From: Dehalococcoidia bacterium
Lineage (GTDB): Bacteria; Chloroflexota; Dehalococcoidia; JACVQG01
Length of the DNA stretch: 5,069 bases
NCBI GenBank assembly: GCA_015661045.1
Contig: JACVQG010000335.1
Coordinates: 1-5,069 of the forward strand
Reading direction: 5' to 3'
The position numbers and the translations under genes are program-made. Position 1 is the stretch's first letter; every line of letters starts with the position of its first letter. The notes below the pieces were generated by a model. It was not told where the DNA came from. It was given only the letters and a program-made list of their open reading frames with translations, and did no database searches. Positions 1 to 4,411 of the stretch are shown in pieces.

Positions 1-1
1 A

Positions 2-811
2 CTGAGAACTGAACAGCGGATGCGCGGGATGGTCGCTGATGTATTTGAATCGGCCAGCACCCATGGCCTGAATGCTAAGAAAATGGGCTTGACTATAAAT
101 TCCAAAGATTTACCGGTGCTTCAAGAAAAAGATGTATGGGTAATAGATCCCCTCAATTTTGATCCTGATGGGGTAGCTTTGCAGTTTACATATCACCTGG
201 GCGCACCACATATTAACACCAAACTGGTAAAGGCCGGTGATGAGCCTCAGTCATGGTATGACCTGCTGAACGCTTCTTGGAAGGGCAAAATAGCCGCTCC
301 TGACCCTACACTTAGCACCGGGCTATATAACTATTTACTGCCTATTACAAGCCGCGGGTTGCTGCGCCCGGGATTTGTAGAAGAGCTGGCCGCGCAGAAA
401 CCGGTTTTAGGGCGTTCCCCCAGGGATGTGGCAGATTTCCTGGCCCGTGGGGAATATCCTCTGGGTATTTCCAGCACCAGTGACTCCGCCTTTTTCATGT
501 CTGAGGGCGCCCCGATCAAAGCACTCCCCATGAAGGAAGGCATAGTAGTCTCGGGCCTGGCAATCTCCGTGGTGAAGGATAGCCCCAATCCAAATGCGGC
601 ACGCCTCTTTGCCAACTGGCTTCTTGCTCCCGAGGGACAGCAAGTTCAGGCTAAAGCCCGGAGTAGCAGCAGTATGCGCAAGGATGTTCCCAGTTTCTTC
701 CCCAAAGGTGCGCAAATTACGGGGAACCTGGTTAATACTACCGGCCAGGATACCGATAAGCTCTCCGACGCCTTCGCTGACAAGCTGTGGGTTGACCTAT
801 TCAAGAAGTAA
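2..811 (+). CDS. Extracellular solute-binding protein of an ABC importer (5' partial)
   Basis: C-terminal ~269 residues of a family-1-type (iron/polyamine-like) periplasmic or lipid-anchored binding protein, which would capture a ligand outside the membrane and deliver it to an ABC permease. The frame is open to the window edge, with LRTEQR ahead of the first ATG at 20, so that ATG is probably internal and the signal peptide lies outside the window. Visible family features are a WYDLLNASWKGKIAAPDP segment (the usual 'W.DLL.p.wKGki...dP' hinge region), DVADFLARGEYPLGI, a late SGLAISVVKDSPNPNAARLFANWLLAPEGQQ stretch split over two typical blocks, and a lysine-ending C-terminus WVDLFKK. Family members of this type run about 330-360 residues, so roughly a quarter is missing. 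Ligand specificity cannot be read from this fragment. No permease or ATPase gene follows; they may lie upstream. Confidence 0.85.
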   Translation: MRTEQRMRGMVADVFESASTHGLNAKKMGLTINSKDLPVLQEKDVWVIDPLNFDPDGVALQFTYHLGAPHINTKLVKAGDEPQSWYDLLNASWKGKIAAPDPTLSTGLYNYLLPITSRGLLRPGFVEELAAQKPVLGRSPRDVADFLARGEYPLGISSTSDSAFFMSEGAPIKALPMKEGIVVSGLAISVVKDSPNPNAARLFANWLLAPEGQQVQAKARSSSSMRKDVPSFFPKGAQITGNLVNTTGQDTDKLSDAFADKLWVDLFKK

Positions 812-912
812 TCCTTGAACCGTTTTACGTCAGCCCTGCAATGCTAATTCATTTGCGGGGATACCAGAATGGGTGATAAAATGAGGACATTAACTTCCCT
901 GAAAAGAGAGAT

Positions 913-1309
913 TTGCGTATAGGTCTTCTTTCCGATACCCACGTGCCAGAGGCCAGAGAAAGCTTACCCCCTCAGGTTAAAGAAACCTTTCGTGGGGTTG
1001 ATATGATTCTCCACGCTGGAGATATCTACCGCCTTTCGGTGCTGGATGAACTTCAGACTATAGCTCCTGTCCTGACAGCCCGCGGGGATGACGACCATTT
1101 CCGTCTCCTGGAGGATCCCCGCGTAAAAGAGAAGCACCTGCTAACCATAGACGGCCTGAAGTTAGGACTTACTCGAAACTTTCAAAGGTGTGCTTCTGGT
1201 GAATCCAGGCAGTACGACCTTGCCGTTCTACCGGCCCAGGTTAGGTACCGTTGGTATCCTGACCATAGAATCGGGCAAAGCCCGGGCCGAGATAATTCAA
1301 CTGGTTTAG
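913..1309 (+). pseudogene. Decayed YfcE/MJ0936-type metallophosphoesterase, internal deletion and frameshift
   Basis: The TTG at 913 opens MRIGLLSDTH, the first metal-binding motif (D, H), followed by HAGDIY and RGDDD. The product is about 60% identical by eye to the intact neighbour over the first ~87 residues, up to LGLT. There the frame breaks. The next bases encode, one frame over, ETFKGVLLVNPGS and LGTVGILTIESGKARAEIIQ, matching the neighbour's C-terminus and ending at TAG 1307-1309. Against the neighbour, 38 codons less one base (113 nt) are missing, which removes the third metal motif (MTH) and the GDTH motif. The original frame runs on to 1404 as nonsense overlapping the next gene. 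Loss of half the metal ligands makes phosphoesterase activity very unlikely. The Asn of the RGN motif is also Asp here. The start codon is weak (TTG, GAGAG nearby). Confidence 0.8.
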
Positions 1310-1324
1310 TGAGTCTTCAGAAAA

Positions 1325-1831
1325 ATGCTGGTTGGTCTGATATCCGATACCCATATCCCTCAGGCGGCAAAATACATGCCTCCCCAGGTCAAGGAAGCCT
1401 TTAAGAATGTTGACCTTATCCTTCATGCCGGCGATATCTACCAGCTTTCGGTGCTGGACGAGCTGGAGCAGATTGCTCCTGTCCTGGCGGCCAGAGGTAA
1501 TGGGGATACCAAACTTCCTCCTGACCCCCGGATAAAGGAAAGCCAGGTGCTGACTCTGGACGGTATGAGCCTGGGCATGACCCACAGTGTTGAATACCCC
1601 GAGCCGCCCTGGTGCACCATCGAGAAGGCTATGGAGCGCGAGTTCGGTGGGCCGGTGGAGATTATCGTCTCCGGGGATACCCATGTGGCCATTGTGGAGA
1701 GCTATAAAGGTATTCTAATAATCAATCCCGGCAGCCCGACATTGCCCAACGGGATGTACCAACTGGGCACCGTTGGCCTGCTGGAGATTTCTGCAGGTCG
1801 GGTTGAGGCCCGCATTATTCAGCTTCGGTAA
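1325..1831 (+). CDS. YfcE/MJ0936-family metallophosphoesterase (intact tandem copy)
   Basis: A 168-residue protein of the usual length for the small calcineurin-like phosphoesterases related to YfcE and MJ0936, dimetal enzymes acting on phosphodiesters in the cytoplasm; the natural substrate is usually unknown. Metal-site motifs in order are SDTH (D8, H10), HAGD (D37), RGNGD (N59), MTH (H87) and SGDTH (H120), then INPGSP and a C-terminal LLEISAGRVEARIIQL strand pair. In most relatives the penultimate motif is GHTH; here the first His is Asp118, an unusual ligand swap. The start is ATG 1325, chosen because it places SDTH at residues 7-10 as in the family; the ribosome-binding site is weak. It begins 15 nt after the stop of the broken paralogue, so the two are a tandem duplication and probably once co-transcribed. 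Confidence 0.85.
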   Translation: MLVGLISDTHIPQAAKYMPPQVKEAFKNVDLILHAGDIYQLSVLDELEQIAPVLAARGNGDTKLPPDPRIKESQVLTLDGMSLGMTHSVEYPEPPWCTIEKAMEREFGGPVEIIVSGDTHVAIVESYKGILIINPGSPTLPNGMYQLGTVGLLEISAGRVEARIIQLR

Positions 1832-1861
1832 GTCATTATCTCGAAAATACCCTTTAATCCC

Positions 1862-1951
1862 CTCGCCCTAAAAGGGAGAGGTAAGGGAGAGGGTGAGTGT
1901 AGCTGACTGGAAAATCCCCCTCTCTCTAAATCTCTCCCCCGATGGGGCGAG
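1862..1951. repeat. Imperfect ~90-nt palindrome of CCCTCTCCC type
   Basis: The ends CTCGCCC (1862-1868) and GGGCGAG (1945-1951) are exact reverse complements. The inner arms, GGGAGAGG-TAAGGGAGAGGG on the left and CCCCCTCTCTCTAAATCTCTCCCCC on the right (given here in parts), pair over most of their length around a loop near 1898-1912. It resembles dispersed MITE- or REP-like intergenic repeats. It directly follows the phosphoesterase gene and could also weaken read-through, although no T-tract follows. Confidence 0.6.
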
Positions 1952-1960
1952 AAGTTTTGT

Positions 1961-1991
1961 ACACTATGTTCACAGATGGTGACCATAGTGT
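1961..1991. promoter_or_regulatory. Operator-like 31-bp dyad upstream of an orphan promoter
   Basis: ACACTATG (1961-1968) pairs exactly with CATAGTGT (1984-1991). Inside this, after one mismatch, TCAC (1970-1973) pairs with GTGA (1979-1982) around a 5-nt centre AGATG. The two-fold symmetry and size fit a binding site for a dimeric regulator. It lies just upstream of the -35 box at 2008, an activator-like position. It could equally be an end of a lost insertion element. Confidence 0.45.
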
Positions 1992-2007
1992 TAACTTTCA
2001 CAAACAC

Positions 2008-2036
2008 TTGACTTTTTACATAAAATGGTACATAAT
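2008..2036 (+). promoter_or_regulatory. Sigma70-type promoter, TTGACT-N17-CATAAT
   Basis: TTGACT (2008-2013) matches the -35 consensus at 5 of 6 bases and CATAAT (2031-2036) matches the -10 at 5 of 6, with the ideal 17-bp spacer in an AT-rich stretch. The predicted start is near 2043. No gene begins soon after. The transcript would run straight into the hairpin at 2066-2124 and, if not ended there, towards smpB about 400 nt away. Confidence 0.55.
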
Positions 2037-2065
2037 AATAGTGAATCCAGAAGGAATTTAATCCT

Positions 2066-2124
2066 CTCAGGGGTTGGTTGAACGGGTAGCTGAGGAATCG
2101 GGGGGTAATCAACCAATCCCTGAG
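2066..2124 (+). repeat. Long stem-loop: 16-nt inverted repeat around a 27-nt loop
   Basis: CTCAGGGGTTGGTTGA (2066-2081) and TCAACCAATCCCTGAG (2109-2124) pair at all 16 positions, with one G-T wobble when transcribed. The bases after the stem, TTGTTTATT, are U-rich in RNA, so it could act as a weak terminator about 85 nt after the predicted start of the promoter at 2008-2036. Read as DNA, it could also be the inverted repeat of a degenerate mobile element. Confidence 0.55.
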
Positions 2125-2213
2125 TTGTTTATTGACACCGTTAGTCACACTCACACTATTCGCTACGCTGAGGGCAAGTTTATTCCTCTTTCCCCTGAAG
2201 GGCTTTGCCCTAA

Positions 2214-2326
2214 TCCCGACTTGTCGGGACGCTGGCACCCTGAACGAAGCGAAGGGTCTGGGGTAGGGAACAACCAGATACGAAGTGACGCCACACCCTG
2301 AGATTCTTCGCTACGCTCTAGAATGA
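2214..2326. repeat. Dispersed intergenic repeat made of small hairpins
   Basis: It begins with TCCCGAC-TT-GTCGGGA (2214-2229). Then come CCCTGAACGAAGCGAAGGGT (about 2238-2257) and, at the far end, ATTCT (2303-2307) pairing with AGAAT (2320-2324) around TTCGCTACGCT. The same 11-mer TTCGCTACGCT occurs at 2159-2169. The 'CCTGA.CGAAGCGAAGG ... ATTCTTCGCT.CGCT' pattern is one I recognise as a common non-coding dispersed repeat in environmental bacterial genomes. The short reading frames across it are artefacts of the repeat. Confidence 0.55.
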
Positions 2327-2374
2327 CAATTGAGTCAAAGCCAATCAAGGTAAAGTAGATTTTATTCGTTGCTA

Positions 2375-2414
2375 AAAGCGCCCTCTAATGTTAAACTCTG
2401 GCTATGGGCGCTTT
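2375..2414 (+). promoter_or_regulatory. GC-rich leader hairpin upstream of smpB
   Basis: AAAGCGCCC (2375-2383) pairs perfectly over 9 bp with GGGCGCTTT (2406-2414), leaving a 22-nt loop. It ends 27 nt before the smpB start, so any transcript entering from upstream would carry it as a 5' leader structure. The trailing TTT inside the stem and a later TTTT (2420-2423) also resemble a poor terminator for upstream transcripts. Confidence 0.45.
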
Positions 2415-2441
2415 CCTGATTTTACGTATGGCAGATTGAAA

Positions 2442-2903
2442 ATGGCAGATACAGATAAGACTATCACTGCAAACCGCAGAGCCTACCATAACTACCAGAT
2501 CCTCGAGACAGTGGAGGCTGGTATTGCTTTGCTGGGCACAGAAATTAAATCCCTCAGACTGGGCCGGGTAAGCCTGGGAGAGGCATATGCCCGTCCGGAG
2601 AAGGGGGAGGTTTGGCTGTGGAATGTCAATATACCCCGCTATGATTCCGGCGGATATATGAACCATGACCCGATGCGGCCCCGGAAGCTGTTGCTCCACA
2701 AGGGACAGATTCTTTATCTGGCAGGCAAGGTATCGGAGAGGGGTTTCACTATTGTCCCTCTGAGGCTTTATTACAAGAAGGGCCGTGTAAAGGTGGAGTT
2801 GGGGCTGGCCCGAGGGAAAAAGCAATACGACAAGCGTGAGACGATAAAAACAAAAGAGGCAGGGCGCGAGATGGACAGAGCATTAAAGAGCGCTAACAGG
2901 TGA
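2442..2903 (+). CDS. smpB: SsrA-binding protein SmpB
   Basis: A 153-residue, cytoplasmic OB-fold protein that binds the tRNA-like domain of tmRNA and takes it, with alanine and EF-Tu, into ribosomes stalled on broken mRNA. Family marks are NRRAYHNYQILETVEAGI (the usual N-terminal 'N+kA.hdY.ileteEAGi'), LLGTEIKSLR, NVNIPRYDSGGYMNHDP, the RPRKLLLHKGQI block, LRLYYKKGRVKVELGLARGKKQYDKRE, and a basic C-terminal tail that becomes helical in the ribosomal mRNA channel. The length is normal. I chose ATG 2442 over the in-frame ATG at 2388 because SmpB proteins begin only a few residues before the 'NR.A..dY' motif and because 2388 lies in a hairpin loop. No clear Shine-Dalgarno precedes 2442. The tmRNA gene follows directly, the functional partner in the same orientation. 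Confidence 0.95.
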   Translation: MADTDKTITANRRAYHNYQILETVEAGIALLGTEIKSLRLGRVSLGEAYARPEKGEVWLWNVNIPRYDSGGYMNHDPMRPRKLLLHKGQILYLAGKVSERGFTIVPLRLYYKKGRVKVELGLARGKKQYDKRETIKTKEAGREMDRALKSANR

Positions 2904-2909
2904 TATAAT
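2882..2909 (+). promoter_or_regulatory. ssrA promoter with extended -10 overlapping the smpB stop
   Basis: A perfect TATAAT (2904-2909) is preceded by TGA (2901-2903), giving the TGN of an extended -10; that TGA is also the smpB stop codon. The -35 is poor (ATTAAA at 2882-2887 with a 16-bp spacer, 3 of 6 matches), which an extended -10 can compensate. The mature tmRNA 5' end at 2918 is 9 nt downstream, so transcription probably starts within a base or two of it. Confidence 0.7.
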
Positions 2910-2917
2910 AGTATTGA

Positions 2918-3269
2918 GGGGACGATAGGGCTCGACAGTGGATGAGCTACCCGGGATTGCAGGCCGAGATCGCCATCATCTCGTTAAACGGTGGCAAAAA
3001 AAGTAACTGGCGAAAAAGCCTACGCTTTCGCTGCCTAACTAGGCAGTGACATCCACCTCAACCCCACCCCGACGGGTTGGGGCTGGGTGACGAAATGCCG
3101 GGGTGCGGCAGGTCAGACGCCGATAAGGACTGCTTAAGACTCATCGGCTGGCGTTTACGGACTCAGCCAGTTAAGGCCGTAGATGTAAGATAAAAAATTG
3201 GCTAAGCTTGTAGTACATTCTGGGGGCTTTCCTCTGGACGGGGGGTTCAATTCCCCCCCGTCTCCACCA
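2918..3269 (+). ncRNA. ssrA: Transfer-messenger RNA (tmRNA, SsrA)
   Basis: One-piece tmRNA of about 352 nt that acts as both tRNA(Ala) and mRNA to rescue stalled ribosomes with SmpB and tag the product for proteolysis. The 5' end GGGGACG pairs with CGTCTCC (3259-3265; one G-U) to form the acceptor stem, followed by A and an encoded CCA (3267-3269). The conserved CTCGACAG lies at 2931-2938, and the T-loop TTCAATT at 3246-3252. Pseudoknot PK1 is visible: CGAGAT (2965-2970) with ATCTCG (2978-2983), and GCCATC (2972-2977) with GGTGGC (2990-2995). PK2 is also visible: CAACCC (3059-3064) with GGGTTG (3074-3079), and CACCC (3065-3069) with GGGTG (3085-3089). A further helix pairs GCCGAT (3119-3124) with ATCGGC (3143-3148). 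The T stem has six G-C pairs (3240-3245 with 3253-3258), one more than usual. Confidence 0.95.
3009..3038 (+). other. tmRNA tag-peptide reading frame, GEKAYAFAA-stop
   Basis: Codons GGC GAA AAA GCC TAC GCT TTC GCT GCC TAA lie between PK1 and PK2. The hydrophobic end AYAFAA matches the ClpXP/Tsp-type degron ending of SsrA tags (usually LAA or similar). The resume codon is inferred as GGC (Gly), because the preceding AGTAACT resembles the conserved bases that set the frame upstream of resume codons. Most bacteria resume on Ala. GCG at 3010 would be the Ala alternative, but that frame gives AKKPTLSLPN, which does not look like a tag. Confidence 0.75.
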
Positions 3270-3281
3270 ACGGAATCTATA

Positions 3282-3320
3282 AGCGCCGCCCCAACATTTC
3301 GGGGCGGCGCTCTTTGTTTA
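3282..3320 (+). terminator. Rho-independent terminator of ssrA
   Basis: AGCGCCGCCCC (3282-3292) and GGGGCGGCGCT (3301-3311) form a perfect 11-bp GC-rich stem with an 8-nt loop, followed by CTTTGTTTA. It begins 12 nt after the tmRNA CCA end. Confidence 0.9.
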
Positions 3321-3328
3321 TAACATCT

Positions 3329-3478
3329 GTAGGGTGGGTGAAACCCATCACACCGCTATAATCCCCGTAATGGTGGGTTCGCTCACTATAAGAGGGTTTT
3401 TACCAGTACTCTCCGAAAGTCTTTTTACTTATAAATAACTCTATTACCGTACTATAACGTTCGCTTAACCCACCCTAC
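3329..3478. mobile_element. MITE-like 150-nt element with 11-bp terminal inverted repeats
   Basis: GTAGGGTGGGT (3329-3339) and ACCCACCCTAC (3468-3478) are perfect inverted repeats bounding AT-rich, non-coding DNA. Inside, GTGAAACCCATCA (3339-3351) partly pairs with TGGTGGGTTCGCTCAC (3371-3386), and CGTTCGCTTAACCCACC near the right end repeats the motif inverted. 'GTAGGGTGGGTTAAGCGAACG' type ends are familiar from non-autonomous elements scattered in environmental genomes. I see no convincing target-site duplication and no transposase. The right end abuts the toxin-antitoxin region. Confidence 0.6.
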
Positions 3479-3531
3479 TTCTTTCCCATTCTGTTGTATA
3501 TACCCTTCAAATCCCGTTCAAAATCCTCCAT
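3475..3531 (-). other. Out-of-frame tail, possibly the original antitoxin C-terminus
   Basis: Starting 13 codons before the antitoxin's own stop, a different minus-strand frame reads MEDFERDLKGIYNRMGKK then TAG. It is amphipathic, highly charged and protein-like, and is entered plausibly through PEPQD just upstream. The TAG belongs to the terminal repeat of the MITE (3468-3478). It has no good ribosome-binding site, so it is better explained as a C-terminal piece displaced by a frameshift than as a separate gene. Confidence 0.35.
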
Positions 3532-3730
3532 GTCCTGCGGCTCTGGCCAGCGTCACCGTATTCTCACGATAACGATTGGCCGCGTATTGCAACTTCCACT
3601 CACGGATGCCAGTATAGAGCAGCCGGCGGAGGGCGGTGGACCTGTCTATGTGTTCCGTTTCCTCGATCCTCTTTAGCTCCGCTATCAGGTCGGGCGGCAC
3701 TCTAGATGCTATTAACACTTCCTTTGTCAT
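3518..3730 (-). CDS. Antitoxin, UPF0175/RHH-like, partner of the DUF3368 toxin
   Basis: A 70-residue protein. Residues 4-45 fit a ribbon-helix-helix DNA-binding fold: strand VLIASRVP, helix PDLIAELKRIEETEH, then DRSTALRRLLYTGIREW. Residues 51-66 (AANRYRENTVTLARAAG) match the UPF0175-style 'yreg.vtlarAAe.AG' segment found in antitoxins next to DUF3368 toxins. In that family the chain normally goes on to a '..W.f.d.L..r.i' helix; here it stops as HGGF, suggesting truncation or a frameshift. The inferred role is to neutralise the toxin and to repress the operon. The ATG overlaps the toxin's stop (ATGA) and has a strong Shine-Dalgarno (GAGGTGA, 4 nt spacing), so it is translationally coupled. Confidence 0.7.
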   Translation of the reverse strand: MTKEVLIASRVPPDLIAELKRIEETEHIDRSTALRRLLYTGIREWKLQYAANRYRENTVTLARAAGHGGF

Positions 3731-4245
3731 TTTCTCACCTCACTAGCTTGCCTTATAATCCTGGCCACCAGGTCGGGTGAAACCCATGCTACCTTGCTTA
3801 CCTTCTCCAGAAACTCAATCAATTCGTCGTAGGATACAAGTTTATGGAGAAAAGCCTCATAAACCACGCCGACTGTGCCAATATGGGCAACACCCATACC
3901 TACAGCTACAGTCCTGGCCTCTTTCTCGTCCAGGATGGCGATGGCTTTTCGCTGCTTGGCTACGGACAATATGCCGGCCTCTCCCCAATGAATGCGGCCC
4001 TCAGTCATCAGACGCTCCGCCAGAGCATTTTCAGTGGACGTCAACCTTACCGTGGTGAACCGTAGCTCTCTAGTAGTCCCTTCCAGGTAAGCGGCATCTG
4101 CGGCGCCCATCGCCTTCCCTTTAACAACTGCTTCGTCCCAGACCCAGGGGGTGACCAAAACCTGCCCGTAGAGCCGGGGTAATAGCTCCACTCGCTCTAT
4201 CTTAGATAGTATAATCAAGGGAGACGCATCCGGTACGCAAGCCAT
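3727..4245 (-). CDS. DUF3368 PIN-like toxin (VapC-type putative ribonuclease)
   Basis: A 172-residue PIN-superfamily protein of the DUF3368 family, usually the toxin of a UPF0175/DUF3368 module and predicted to be a metal-dependent RNase in the cytoplasm. Family marks are VPDASPLIILSKIERVELL (D6), VTPWVWDEAV (D37/E38), HWGEAGILSVA (E89), IAILDEKEARTVAVGMGV (D106/E107) and IGTVGVVYEAFLHKLVS; the acidic residues are the expected metal ligands. I chose ATG 4245 because DUF3368 proteins begin a few residues before the DASPLI motif. ATG 4278 in frame would add 11 residues (MLTLAERRKLT) and has no Shine-Dalgarno. The toxin gene comes first and its TGA overlaps the antitoxin ATG, the reverse of the commonest order. 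Confidence 0.85.
   Translation of the reverse strand: MACVPDASPLIILSKIERVELLPRLYGQVLVTPWVWDEAVVKGKAMGAADAAYLEGTTRELRFTTVRLTSTENALAERLMTEGRIHWGEAGILSVAKQRKAIAILDEKEARTVAVGMGVAHIGTVGVVYEAFLHKLVSYDELIEFLEKVSKVAWVSPDLVARIIRQASEVRK
3735..3741 (-). promoter_or_regulatory. Strong Shine-Dalgarno of the antitoxin, inside the toxin's 3' end
   Basis: GAGGTGA on the minus strand ends 4 nt before the ATG at 3730 and is much better than anything in front of either possible toxin start. Together with the ATGA overlap, this should make translation of the antitoxin exceed that of the toxin. Confidence 0.6.
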
Positions 4246-4268
4246 AGTTAATTTTCGCCTCTCAGCCA

Positions 4269-4297
4269 ATGTTAACATATTAATTATTTGTTTACAA
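4269..4297 (-). promoter_or_regulatory. Weak candidate promoter of the toxin-antitoxin operon
   Basis: On the minus strand TTGTAA (4297-4292) and TAACAT (4274-4269) are spaced by exactly 17 bp, each matching consensus at 4 of 6. Transcription would begin near 4262, after ATG 4278, which would favour ATG 4245 as the real toxin start. GTTAAC and ATTAAT palindromes in the spacer could be operator material for the RHH antitoxin. Confidence 0.3.
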
Positions 4298-4314
4298 GAG
4301 AAAATTCCACGCCC

Positions 4315-4343
4315 TTGAACCGCAACCGCAAAAGGTGTATAAG
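4315..4343 (+). promoter_or_regulatory. Promoter of the SIR2-domain gene, TTGAAC-N17-TATAAG
   Basis: TTGAAC (4315-4320; 4 of 6) and TATAAG (4338-4343; 5 of 6) are separated by 17 bp, with a transcription start expected near 4350 and a leader of about 60 nt. It is divergent from the toxin promoter, and the two share a short intergenic region (4279-4411). Confidence 0.5.
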
Positions 4344-4411
4344 TAGTGTTGTTAAAAGCATTTGTTAGTAGAACAGTTTTGGATCATTAGTATTCGTGCC
4401 GAAGGTGGACC

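Noticed and set aside
881..922. ATG at 881 as the start of the broken phosphoesterase
   Set aside because: It is in another frame and meets TAG at 920-922, just after the family's first strand begins.
1241..1684. Minus-strand 147-codon frame opposite the phosphoesterases
   Set aside because: It mirrors the coding strand of the two paralogues and has no recognisable features of its own.
2132..2160. Perfect TTGACA at 2132-2137 as a promoter for smpB
   Set aside because: No -10 better than 3 of 6 is found at a 16-18 bp spacing (ACTATT at 2155).
1819..2238. Minus-strand 139-codon frame in the intergenic region
   Set aside because: It runs through the palindrome, the promoter and the hairpins, shows no domain or credible start signal, and has repeat-derived composition.
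2163..2348. Minus-strand 61-codon frame across the hairpin repeat
   Set aside because: Its ERSEES and PSLRSG stretches are translations of a dispersed non-coding repeat, not a protein family.
2388..2441. 18-codon N-terminal extension of smpB from ATG 2388
   Set aside because: SmpB families do not have it, it crosses the leader hairpin, and no ribosome-binding site precedes it.
3775..3787. GGGTGAAACCCAT shared exactly with the MITE at 3336-3348
   Set aside because: Here it is coding sequence for the conserved WVSPDL part of the toxin. Its partly palindromic make-up makes a chance 13-mer match plausible.
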